In this document: positions 35,814 to 44,494 of the stretch, in pieces | Layout of the letters: every line of letters begins with the position of its first letter | How positions within the stretch are numbered: the stretch's first letter is position 1 | NCBI GenBank assembly: GCA_020353195.1 | Contig: CP070691.1 | Coordinates: 2,649,354 to 2,711,359, forward strand | Length of the DNA: 62,006 nucleotides | Source of the DNA: Phycisphaerales bacterium | GTDB lineage: Bacteria; Planctomycetota; Phycisphaerae; UBA1845 | Direction of reading: 5' to 3' | The notes under the pieces: generated by a model | What the model was told of the DNA's origin: nothing | The model's input: the letters and a program-made list of their open reading frames with translations, nothing else | The model's database searches: none | Position numbers and translations under genes: made by a program

Positions 35814-38264
35814 TCATCCGTCACGCGGCGGGACAGGCCGCGCGCCCGCGTCATCAGGTTCGTTCGTGTCGGGTTCATCCGGCCGCATCGCGCCGGGCAC
35901 GTGTGGGGCCGCCTTCTTCCAGTACTCTCGGGCGCGTCGTACGGCCAACCCGAGCAGAGTATTCTCGGGATACGCACGGTCACCGTCGCGCTTGCCCGCC
36001 GGCATTCCCGTGAACAGCTCGACTGCCTCCTGAACGGTATCGATGGCATACACGTTGAACTGCCCGGCTGAGCAGGCTTCCACAACGTCCTGGCGCAAGA
36101 CGAGGTCGCCGGCATTGGCGCGAGGGACAATCACACCCTGCGTGCCCGTCAGGCCCGTATCGTGGCAGGCGTCGTAGAAGCCCTCGATCTTCTCGTTCAC
36201 GCCGCCAACCGGCAGGATGTGTCCGACCTGGTCAATCGCGCCGGTCATCGCCAGATCCTGACGCAGGGGCACATCCGTTAGAGCGCTGAGCAGGCAGCAG
36301 ATCTCGGCGCCCGACGCGGAGTCGCCGTCGATGCCGCCGTAGCTCTGCTCGAAGGCTATCGACGCATTGAACGCCAGCGGATGGTCGGTCCGCAACAGCC
36401 AGCGCAGCAAGCCGCCGAGAATGTAGAACCCCTTCGTGTGAATGGCCCCGCTCAAGGCAGCCTCCCGCTCGATGTTGATGACGCCGGCGGTACCGGGGCC
36501 GATCGTAGCGGTGACCCGGGCAGGAAAGCCGTACGTCAGCGGGCCGGCCTGCAATACGGCCAGACCGTTCACCTGGCCGACGACGGAGCCCGCTGTTTGA
36601 ATGCGGATCGTCCCGTCGGCGACGAGCTCGCGAAACCGCCGTGCCGGCAGGTCGGCGCGGCGTTTCGTGCGTCGCACGGCTTCACGAACGTTCTCGCAAA
36701 TCACCCGGGAGTGGCTGGCTTTACGGGCTACGAAGCTTGCCTCGCGCGCGATGTCCGCCAGACGCCCGAAGCGCGCGGTCAGCTTTCCCTTGCGGGCCGC
36801 GATGCGGGCGCCGTGTTCCACCAGCGCCATAACGCCGGTACGATCAAACGGCAGCAGCTTCTCGTCACGTACGATACGGGCGAGAACGCCGGCATAGTGC
36901 TCGACACCCCGTTTATCGTGCGGAATCGTCGTGTCGAAATCCGCCAGGACCTTGAACAGCTGCGGAAAGTCCGGATCATAGGCGTCCAGCAGGTAGTACA
37001 TGTCCGCGTCACCCAGCAGAATGACCTTGACGTTGACGTCGATCGGCTCGGGTTTCAGCGATGGGCCGGACCAGGGGAAGACGAGTTCGGGCGGCGTGAT
37101 CTCGAGTTGCCCCGTTCGCAACGTGCGGACCAGGACCCTCCAGCCACCGGGCTCGGATAGCAGATCGCGCGCCTCGACGATCAGGTACCCGCCGTCCGCC
37201 CGCAGCAGCGAGCCGGGGGCGATGCCCATGTGCGTGGCACTGGCCCTGCCGTCGCGGGAGAACTCGTAATCGATCGTTCCCAGCAGTCTCCGCATCGTCG
37301 GCGTGTTCTCGACGATGATCGGACACGGTGCATCCGGTCGGTGTTCCAGAACGACGTTCACCCGATACGGGCCGTCGTCGACATCGTCTTCCTTGCCGAG
37401 GCGAGGTAGTCGATTCGAAAGCACGTCGTCCACGAGTTCGCTCATGAACGCGCGCACGGCCGGTTGTGGGAAGTCTTTCTCGATTGTCGCCGTGAGCTTG
37501 CCAAGCAGTGTCCGCGCGTTGTCCTCCAGCAACTCCTGTACAGCCTGATCGTGCTTGCGCCGGATTTCACTGGATTTCTCACTGATCTCCGCAAGCTGCT
37601 TTTCGAACTCAGCTTGCTTCTGCCGTCGTTCATCCTGCTGCTCAGGGGGCACCTCTCCCCGGGCGACCAGCCGGTCGAACTCCTCCTGGGGCACCGGCTT
37701 GCCCTCTATGGTCGGAAGGATCGCCGTCTGTGTGATGGGGCCGAGCTGCCGCGACACCAGCGCGAGTCCGGCGGCGCTGAGAGCTTTGTTGAACGGCTCC
37801 ATGACGCTCCGGAACTCCTGCTCGGCCGCCTCTTCAATCGCGGCTCGGCGCGCCTTCAGGGCCTCAGACGACAGAGCGGCTCCAAGATGCTCACGAATAA
37901 ACCCTGCGAGCTTCTCGACGCGTCGACGAAACTCCTTTCCCTTGCCGGCGGGAAGCGTGATGAGCCGGGGCCGATCGGGTTGGCCGAAATTGTGCACGTA
38001 ACAGTGGTCACGCGTCAGGGGGCAACTCGGCCGTATGTCCTCGAGAAGCTTCTGAATCAGCGTCATGCGACCGGTGCCGCTCAGCCCTCGCACGAAGACG
38101 TTCTGTCCCGGAGCGTCCGTCTCCAGGCCGAAGCGCAGGGCCTCGACTGCATCATCCTGCCCAACGACGCCGATGAGCGGCTTCACGTCGTCGGTCGTCT
38201 CGAAATCCACATCGGCCACATCACAGTGCCAGCGAAGTGCATCAACCGGTAACGGATTCGCCAT
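35814..38264 (-). CDS. Lon-like ATP-dependent protease (AAA_32/S16 type)
   Basis: The protein has 816 residues from the ATG at 38264. The N-terminal region has a Walker A-like GLSGTGRMT and a long helical insertion, as in the AAA_32-type Lon relatives of bacteria and not the canonical Lon. A Walker B region is near LRADGGYLIVEARDLL. The C-terminal S16 domain has the catalytic serine in GIDGDSASGAE and the catalytic lysine in GGVNEKIEGF. It is expected to be a cytoplasmic or membrane-near protein-quality-control protease. Its neighbours give no clue to substrate. Confidence 0.88.
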   Translation of the reverse strand: MANPLPVDALRWHCDVADVDFETTDDVKPLIGVVGQDDAVEALRFGLETDAPGQNVFVRGLSGTGRMTLIQKLLEDIRPSCPLTRDHCYVHNFGQPDRPRLITLPAGKGKEFRRRVEKLAGFIREHLGAALSSEALKARRAAIEEAAEQEFRSVMEPFNKALSAAGLALVSRQLGPITQTAILPTIEGKPVPQEEFDRLVARGEVPPEQQDERRQKQAEFEKQLAEISEKSSEIRRKHDQAVQELLEDNARTLLGKLTATIEKDFPQPAVRAFMSELVDDVLSNRLPRLGKEDDVDDGPYRVNVVLEHRPDAPCPIIVENTPTMRRLLGTIDYEFSRDGRASATHMGIAPGSLLRADGGYLIVEARDLLSEPGGWRVLVRTLRTGQLEITPPELVFPWSGPSLKPEPIDVNVKVILLGDADMYYLLDAYDPDFPQLFKVLADFDTTIPHDKRGVEHYAGVLARIVRDEKLLPFDRTGVMALVEHGARIAARKGKLTARFGRLADIAREASFVARKASHSRVICENVREAVRRTKRRADLPARRFRELVADGTIRIQTAGSVVGQVNGLAVLQAGPLTYGFPARVTATIGPGTAGVINIEREAALSGAIHTKGFYILGGLLRWLLRTDHPLAFNASIAFEQSYGGIDGDSASGAEICCLLSALTDVPLRQDLAMTGAIDQVGHILPVGGVNEKIEGFYDACHDTGLTGTQGVIVPRANAGDLVLRQDVVEACSAGQFNVYAIDTVQEAVELFTGMPAGKRDGDRAYPENTLLGLAVRRAREYWKKAAPHVPGAMRPDEPDTNEPDDAGARPVPPRDG

Positions 38265-38388
38265 TGGCCCGATTCTCCTTCTGTTGGCAAGCCGCAAGAC
38301 TCATGAGCAAGCGCAGCGCGAGTACTATCGACGTCCTCGAACAAATCGCCGTTTTCGACCACATTGCCGTCCCCTGACGTTTCTCGGT

Positions 38389-40440
38389 CTAGGGCAATGC
38401 GCCTGCAGAGCCTGCGTGTCCTGGTTGGCCTTCGATCGGCAGCTCCGGTCGCGCCGCCCACTCGGACCAGCCGCCGTCGTACCAGAGTACATTGCGGTAG
38501 GCGAGCAGGTGGCTCAGCACGAAGAAAGTCTGACTCGCCTGGTGCCCCGTGCGGCAATGCACGATGACCGGGGAATCCTGCGACGGAATCAGCTTCTGAT
38601 ACTCTGCGGCGAGGACATCGGTCGGCTTGAACTGCTTGTAGCCGTCGGACTCCGCAAGATCCTCCACATACGGTCGGTTCAAGGCCCCCGGAATGTGCCC
38701 GGCACGCGCCTCGCCCGACTCCGTGCCTGCGTAGTAACCCGCAGGCCGCACGTCGATGATGACCGCAAAGCGATCCTGAGTACGTTGCAGAACCTCCGTG
38801 TAATCGACGGTGAAACGATCCGCCGAAGCGTCCACAGGATAGTCAGACGGTGCGACGGACGGGAGTGCGGCATCCGTATGTCGGCCCTCCGCAGCCCATT
38901 TGCCGAAGCCGCCATCCAGCACGCCGTACCGCTGATGGCCGACGCGCTCCAGCGCCATTCCGCACAGTGTCGCATCGTGCACCTTGTCCCCGCTGACAAG
39001 CACGAAGGTGTCAAAAGGCCGGACGCCCATCAGCGAAAAGCACTCACCGATCAGTCGGGCCGGCAGGAGCATCGAGCCTACGCCGCCGACGTTGCCGCGC
39101 AGATTCTCGATGTCCAGGTGGAGGGCACCGGGAATGTGGCCGGTGTTGTATTCCGGTTGGGGCCGCAGATCGATAACGCGAACTGCGTCGTGCGCTCGAT
39201 TCTCGTCCAGCCACTCCGTGCTCACGAGTCCCGGTAGGGCGGCTCCGGCGAGCTGTACAGGTTCGGCGGAGGGAATCGTCGGCCGGGCACCGTCCAGGAA
39301 ATAAGCCCGCCAGCGCGCGATCTGACCTGCCGTGTCCTCCGGAACCGGCTCAGGCCGCAACGAGGCCGGCTTCAGACATCGTTCGATGAATCCGGTCAGA
39401 CCGTCTGTCAGAATGTACGCGTTCTGAAACCCGCGACCGAACAGGTAGTCCCGAGCCTGCGCCGGGTGGGTCATCCCGTTGGAGTAGAGGACGATGAGAC
39501 CGCGGTTCCGGTAAGGCTGCAGGTACGTTTCAAGTTCGGTCAATGCGACGTTCTGAGCACCGCGAATGTGAAAGGCGTTGAACTCTGCGGCCGGCCGCAC
39601 GTCAGCGAGCAGCAGGTCAGGATCGCCGGCCAACAGGCGGTCTGCGAGCTCCTCGGGTTCCATGTGGTCACCGGCTGCCTCGATGCCGGCCAGCAGGCCC
39701 GACGTTACCGGCATCGGTGTCGCCAAAGCGCCCTGCTCCGCTCCCGCTGCCGCTTCGTCCGTGGCCTTTACCCCGTTCGGGGTCGCGATGTACAGGCCGA
39801 CGGCGAGCACGATCAGCGCCGTCCCGAAGCCCTTCAACGACGGGCTGTTGAAACAGCAGATGCCTGTCTTGCGGCGGTGTTCGACGTACTCGACAGCCCA
39901 GAACGCAAGCACGGCAACGATCGTCAGTAGCAGCGCGAACACCGGCTGCGACATCCCCAGGTTCGCGTAGACAAACTGCACGCCGGAATCCGCCTGCAGC
40001 AGAGCTACACTCGGATACACCTCGTTGAAGATGATGCTGCCGATCACCGCGCCGACGAGGCAGAGCAGTGCGTCGAGCTTGCCCGAGGCGAGACCGGCCG
40101 CCGCTGTGCCGGGACACCAGCCGCTGAGCGCGAAGCCGACACCGAAGACCAGACCGCCAACTATCTGCGCTCTGTAGACGGTCGGCATGAGGTAGATGCT
40201 ATCCAACGACACCCAGCCGAAAGCCGTCACGTACGCGATCCCCAGCATCGCCGTGATCAGGCCCGAGAACATGACCTTCAGCACGGCCATGTCCCGGAAG
40301 TAGAAGATTCCCGCCAGCCGGCGCGAGCTGCCGAAGCCGGCTTGCTCGAGCACCAGGCCGAACGCCACGCCGATCAGCAGCGCGAGCCCGAAAGCCATGG
40401 GCGTGGCCAGAGCGTCTTGGGCGAAGAGTGTCTCAATCAT
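38389..40440 (-). CDS. YeeE/YedE sulfur-transport domain fused to three rhodanese domains
   Basis: The protein has 683 residues. Residues 1-230 are membrane-embedded, with about seven helices and the conserved cysteine motif SGWCPGTAAAGL that marks YeeE/YedE thiosulfate or sulfur-compound transporters. Three rhodanese-like domains follow. The first (IVLYSNGMTH) and second (FVLVSGDKVH) have serine at the catalytic position and should be inactive; the third has a cysteine loop (VIVHCRTGHQAS). The ATG at 40440 overlaps the stop of the upstream transporter half by eight bases, so the two halves are co-translated. The fusion implies that imported sulfur is handed to the rhodanese. Substrate (thiosulfate, persulfide) is not determined by sequence. 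Confidence 0.88.
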   Translation of the reverse strand: MIETLFAQDALATPMAFGLALLIGVAFGLVLEQAGFGSSRRLAGIFYFRDMAVLKVMFSGLITAMLGIAYVTAFGWVSLDSIYLMPTVYRAQIVGGLVFGVGFALSGWCPGTAAAGLASGKLDALLCLVGAVIGSIIFNEVYPSVALLQADSGVQFVYANLGMSQPVFALLLTIVAVLAFWAVEYVEHRRKTGICCFNSPSLKGFGTALIVLAVGLYIATPNGVKATDEAAAGAEQGALATPMPVTSGLLAGIEAAGDHMEPEELADRLLAGDPDLLLADVRPAAEFNAFHIRGAQNVALTELETYLQPYRNRGLIVLYSNGMTHPAQARDYLFGRGFQNAYILTDGLTGFIERCLKPASLRPEPVPEDTAGQIARWRAYFLDGARPTIPSAEPVQLAGAALPGLVSTEWLDENRAHDAVRVIDLRPQPEYNTGHIPGALHLDIENLRGNVGGVGSMLLPARLIGECFSLMGVRPFDTFVLVSGDKVHDATLCGMALERVGHQRYGVLDGGFGKWAAEGRHTDAALPSVAPSDYPVDASADRFTVDYTEVLQRTQDRFAVIIDVRPAGYYAGTESGEARAGHIPGALNRPYVEDLAESDGYKQFKPTDVLAAEYQKLIPSQDSPVIVHCRTGHQASQTFFVLSHLLAYRNVLWYDGGWSEWAARPELPIEGQPGHAGSAGALP

Positions 40441-40954
40441 CCCACTGCCTCCGGACAAACCAGGCCGCGGCATATCCGCCCGCGAAAATGCAGACGAGGA
40501 ACACGAGGCTCCCGGTCAGCAGCAACGCTCCGCCGGTGAGTGCCTGACCGGATGTGCAGCCAGCGGCCAGTCGGCTCGCGAAGCCGATCAGCACACCGCC
40601 CACAAGCGCCAGGACCGCCCGCAAGAGTGCGGGAGCCTTATTGCCGCGCTCGAGCTTGAATTCAACGCGATTCGCGAACATCGCCGATATCAGGCCGCCC
40701 AGAAACGTACCCACGAGCATGAATAGCAGATAGTAACGCAATGGCTGGTCGCACCAGGGGCCGAAGTACTCCGACGCTCGGGTATGGACCGGCGCAATGA
40801 CGCACTCGCTGAACGCGGCGATGCGGGCAAGACCGCCAGAGGCCCCCAGACCGGCGCCGAGAATCAGGAAGGACCCGAGCAGCGTCAGGCCCAAAAGAAA
40901 CCCGGCGAGGTATGGATTCATGTACTTGGCTGGTGGTTTCGGCATTGCATTCAT
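40433..40954 (-). CDS. YeeE/YedE transporter, small half
   Basis: The protein has 173 residues from the ATG at 40954, which follows the preceding stop by two bases; a GTG at 40963 is also possible. It has about four transmembrane helices and the family's cysteine motif (AAGCTSGQALTGGA), plus FSECVIAP. Together with the next gene it makes the two cysteine-bearing halves that are one chain in TsuA-like transporters. It is the middle gene of the sulfur cassette. Confidence 0.85.
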   Translation of the reverse strand: MNAMPKPPAKYMNPYLAGFLLGLTLLGSFLILGAGLGASGGLARIAAFSECVIAPVHTRASEYFGPWCDQPLRYYLLFMLVGTFLGGLISAMFANRVEFKLERGNKAPALLRAVLALVGGVLIGFASRLAAGCTSGQALTGGALLLTGSLVFLVCIFAGGYAAAWFVRRQWDD

Positions 40955-40956
40955 GG

Positions 40957-42987
40957 TCAGCACCCCACGCTCTTCTTGGTCGGTTTCTTCGGTTCTGCCG
41001 GAGCTGCTTGTGGGGCAGACACAGGCGGCGTGGGCGCCTTCTGGGCCGGCTGCCGCGGCATGCTTATCGTGGGGGGCACCACTCCGCGCCGCGCAAAACC
41101 GGCTGTCATGGAATCGGTCCAGTATGTCTCCAGTCCACCGTATAGGGCCTTGATCGTACGCTGGGTCTTCTGCGAGAGAATTCCCGCCGCCATCATTGCG
41201 AGCGATCCGTCGCGATCGATTACGATGAGCGGCCCTGCGCCGGTCAGGTAGGCCGGGTCATTGAGCAGTGCAGCCACATCAACATTCACGGCGCCGGGCA
41301 GGCTGTAGTCGGCGAAGTGCTCGGGCGGGCGGACGTCCACTAGGTCGAACGTCTCCGGCAGGTCCATCAGCAAGCGCCGCAGCTCGTCCGCGGACATGCG
41401 GTCGGCAAGCCGGACTTCGCGCTTCGATGGTGAGGTACTCGTGGCGCTTACGGAAGTCTGAGCGCCCAGCACGGGTAGTCCTGCCCCGATCCACGCCTCG
41501 GCGCCTCCGTCGAGATTGTAGAGGTCCGTGAAGCCCTCCCGCTCAAGCAGCCCCAGGGCCATGCTCGACCGGTACGCTGAATTGCAGACGGTGATCGCCG
41601 GCTGCGCTGGATCGAGCTTGCTCGCGAGCTGACTCAAGCCGTCTATCGGGAGGTTCACGACCGTCCCGATTCGCAGCGCCATCCACTCCTCCGGTAACCG
41701 CACGTCAACGATGATCGGGGCCGTGCCGGCCTGCATGCGCTTGTACAGTTCCTGTGGCGCAACGGTCTTCGAGGTTGCCAGTGGGAGCGCTGCAACCGTG
41801 TACGTCTCCGGCGTGAGCACGCTGCCCTTGTACCCGACGCGATGCAGGCGGCGCAGCGCTTCTTCCAGCTCGGCCTTCGCTCCGTACAGGACTAGCTGTG
41901 CTCCCCATGGGACCATCCGTCCGACCCAGGACTCGAATCGTCCGCGCAGGGCGATGTTCACCGAGTTCGGAATGTGACCGGACGCATACACCGGCGCACT
42001 GCGAATGTCGACAACATAGAATCTGGCCGGATCAGCAAGCTCCGCGCTCGGCTGCACTTCGGCAGGGAGGGGGGCGTGCCAGTCGACAAGCTCCGGCCCC
42101 TGGCGATTCATCGCCGCGTTGTGACCGAAGTACTGCGGAGCCTCCGGCAGACCTTCCAGGACCGCGGCGATGAACTCACTCCGGCCGGCGTGCTGGAAGT
42201 ACGGGTTCGAAGTCCGCTCCGCGCCTATCGTCGAGAATGGCTCGTCGCGCAGGTGCGCCCCGCAGAGTGAACCGGCACCGTGTGCGGGGAAGACCACGGC
42301 CTCATCCGCGACCTTCGAGAGCTTGTCGTGCCACGTGTCGTAGGCCATCGACGCGAGTGACGCCGCCGTCATCGCCTTCGGGAGCAGATCAGGCCGGCCG
42401 ATGCTCCCGACAAACAGCGTGTCACCGGTGAAGATCGCTGCTGGCTGGTCCGGTCTGTTCCTGCCGAACACGAAGCCGCACAGACCGTCCGGAGTGTGCC
42501 CCGGCGTTTCGATCACGCGGATCACCGCTTCCCCGACCGCGACCTCGTCGCCCTCTTTGACGGCCACGTACTCATAGGTGGCGCCGCCGGCGGCACTCGC
42601 GTAGATCGGGCAGCCGGCTGCCTTCGCCATCTCGATGTGGCCGGCCACGAAGTCGGCATGCGAATGCGTCAGGAACACGCCCCTGACGGCAAGATCGTGT
42701 TCCTTCACGAAGTCCAAGTACGCTTGGATATCCCGCCCGGGATCGACTACCAGCGCCTCCGATCCGCTCGCAACGACGTACGAGTAATGCGACAGGACAG
42801 GCAGGTTGAACTGGACGATATCGAACCCGGGATACTTGTACGTGTCGACAATCTGGTACTCGGAGGCCGAGTCGGCGTGACTTGCCGATTCGGCGTCGGT
42901 GATCTGGCCGGCAGCGGGCCAGGCCCCCGGCCAGGGAATCAGGGCGACAGCGGATGCCAGGCTCAGCAGCAGTCTGATTCTCATCAT
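40957..42987 (-). CDS. Exported MBL-fold persulfide-dioxygenase-like protein with three rhodanese domains
   Basis: The protein has 676 residues. A signal peptide opens it (MRIRLLLSLASAVALIPWPG). Residues about 40-280 are a metallo-beta-lactamase fold of the ETHE1/CstB persulfide-dioxygenase type: THSHADFVAGH, TPGHTPDGLCG, FTGDTLFVG, FPAHGAGSLCG. Three rhodanese-like domains follow; only the middle one has a cysteine loop (TVCNSAYRSS), while the first (LYGAKAE) and third (VIDRDGS) lack it. The C terminus is a Pro/Ala-rich tail. GAGGAG stands just upstream of the start. It heads the operon with the two transporter halves, so persulfide oxidation outside the cytoplasm coupled to sulfur import is the likely theme. 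Confidence 0.88.
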   Translation of the reverse strand: MMRIRLLLSLASAVALIPWPGAWPAAGQITDAESASHADSASEYQIVDTYKYPGFDIVQFNLPVLSHYSYVVASGSEALVVDPGRDIQAYLDFVKEHDLAVRGVFLTHSHADFVAGHIEMAKAAGCPIYASAAGGATYEYVAVKEGDEVAVGEAVIRVIETPGHTPDGLCGFVFGRNRPDQPAAIFTGDTLFVGSIGRPDLLPKAMTAASLASMAYDTWHDKLSKVADEAVVFPAHGAGSLCGAHLRDEPFSTIGAERTSNPYFQHAGRSEFIAAVLEGLPEAPQYFGHNAAMNRQGPELVDWHAPLPAEVQPSAELADPARFYVVDIRSAPVYASGHIPNSVNIALRGRFESWVGRMVPWGAQLVLYGAKAELEEALRRLHRVGYKGSVLTPETYTVAALPLATSKTVAPQELYKRMQAGTAPIIVDVRLPEEWMALRIGTVVNLPIDGLSQLASKLDPAQPAITVCNSAYRSSMALGLLEREGFTDLYNLDGGAEAWIGAGLPVLGAQTSVSATSTSPSKREVRLADRMSADELRRLLMDLPETFDLVDVRPPEHFADYSLPGAVNVDVAALLNDPAYLTGAGPLIVIDRDGSLAMMAAGILSQKTQRTIKALYGGLETYWTDSMTAGFARRGVVPPTISMPRQPAQKAPTPPVSAPQAAPAEPKKPTKKSVGC

Positions 42988-43490
42988 TGCATCAACTCCT
43001 CATCAGAAGCGCCGTGATTTGCGGCGACTGCAACCGGCGCCGAAGATGTCCCGGCGCGCCTTGCCGAAAGCTGTCGTGTTAGCGAAAGAGCGCGAGGCTC
43101 AGGCGCCCTTGCAGTGACGATCTCGTTTGGCGCAGTCCGTCCAGACGACTCCCACTCAGGGCGTGCACCACGCGCGCCGGAACCGGCGCCGCTCGCCGAA
43201 CGCCGACACCTGCCTGAGAGCGTATACCTGTCCGGAGGTAATCGCAAGTCTCGTGGGCCCGCGCGGGCGGCCCGCACGGACGTCCTGACGGTATGCTACT
43301 GGTGGAAACGGAGTCGCAAGCTCTGCCGCGGACGGGTGTTGCCCGTCTGCGGGTCACAGTCCTGAACGGGCGCGCGACCGGTGCTCCTGCTGTCGCGCAA
43401 GCGATCATCGATCTCGCCGTCAGGTCCCCGCGCGCCGGCATCCCGCCTCTGCGGCTGTATGGACTGCGGGGATTGCGCGGTGATAGGTGA
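42988..43490. other. Intergenic region between usp and the sulfur cassette
   Basis: About 500 bp without a credible gene. It contains a very stable hairpin at 43326-43352 and must contain the promoter of the sulfur operon; no consensus promoter was clear. Short frames here translate to Arg/Gly-rich sequence and were not accepted. Confidence 0.45.
43326..43352. terminator. Strong hairpin, possible terminator of usp
   Basis: The arms 43326-43336 and 43342-43352 form 11 base pairs with one G-T wobble around a 5-base loop (TGTTG). No T-run follows on either strand, so it could be a Rho-assisted terminator or a leader structure of the sulfur operon. Confidence 0.35.
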
Positions 43491-44363
43491 TTACCTGCGC
43501 GACAGTAGGAGCGGTCCTATCGCCTCACGCATGACCTGCTCAGTCACGCTGCCCAGCGCCATGCGGTAGAGTCGCGAGTGGCCGTAGGCTCCCATGATCA
43601 GGAGCGTCTCGGCGGTTGCACGCCGGAGAATCGTGGGCGCTACATCTCCACCGTCGTGCTCGAAGGATGCGCGGCTGGACAGTGCCGGTTGAAGACGTCG
43701 GGCACGTTCCTGCACTTCGTCCCCTTGTCGCGTGTCTCCGGCCACAGTCAGAATCGCCAGTGGGAGCTTCAGCGTGTCCGCGAGCACGACGCCCATCTCC
43801 AGCGCGTGTGCCCCCATCTCCTTGCCGCCGTATGCAACAACCACCCTACTCGGGGCGCGAAACTCGTCTGGAGCCAGAAGCAAGGGTTTCTCCGTGCGCC
43901 GCACAATGAGCTCCGTGTTCGACCCGAGTAATCCACCGTGCTCTGCACGGCAACCGCGTCGTCCCAGGATGACAAGAGAAGCGCTCCGACCGGCGGCGGT
44001 TACAAGATCCGCAACACGCCCCGTCTCCCGTCGAATCGTGATTGGGACCCCATGCTCATCCGCAATGCGCCTGACTCGACGCTCTGTCTCGTTCCAGGCG
44101 TAGGCCGCCAGGCTCTCGGTCTGTCGCATCAGACGAACCAGTGAGTCTCCGTGAGCGAACAGGGCGGCCGGCGGAAGGCGGATATCCTCCACGATGAGTG
44201 CCTCCACGCGGCTCGATGCTGTACGAGCCAGGTAGAGAGCGAAGCGAAGGGCCGACAACGATGGCTCCGAGCCACCCGTCGCAACGAGCATTCGTGTCAG
44301 GACATTGCCCCCTCCAGACGAATCTGACGCGCCACCACTGGAATCGGGATTGGCTCCGGCCAT
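43491..44363 (-). CDS. Tandem universal stress protein (two Usp domains)
   Basis: The 290-residue form begins at the ATG at 44363; another ATG at 44291 starts exactly at the first Usp domain (MLVATGGSEPSLSALRFAL). The first domain ends with LVILGRRGCRAEHGGLLGSNTELIVRR. The second runs to the C terminus and has the ATP-binding type loop GAYGHSRLYRMALGSVTEQV. The region between 44291 and 44363 is Ser/Gly-rich. Tandem Usp proteins bind ATP and are linked to stress survival. The 5' end is not settled. Confidence 0.85.
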   Translation of the reverse strand: MAGANPDSSGGASDSSGGGNVLTRMLVATGGSEPSLSALRFALYLARTASSRVEALIVEDIRLPPAALFAHGDSLVRLMRQTESLAAYAWNETERRVRRIADEHGVPITIRRETGRVADLVTAAGRSASLVILGRRGCRAEHGGLLGSNTELIVRRTEKPLLLAPDEFRAPSRVVVAYGGKEMGAHALEMGVVLADTLKLPLAILTVAGDTRQGDEVQERARRLQPALSSRASFEHDGGDVAPTILRRATAETLLIMGAYGHSRLYRMALGSVTEQVMREAIGPLLLSRR

Positions 44364-44494
44364 GCCTGCGCTCCTGGGATTCCCACATGTGACCGCCGAC
44401 CCCACAGCTCGGTCTGTCGCGGTCGTGCGGGAAAAGTCTCCACGTCCGCCCTTCCTTGTCGACAGGGTCCGCGGGCGAACGTCACGGCCCCGCA

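Noticed and set aside
43079..43490. Short frames in both directions between usp and the sulfur cassette
   Set aside because: Translations are Arg/Gly/Pro-rich, mutually overlapping and without ribosome-binding sites, as expected of non-coding GC-rich DNA.
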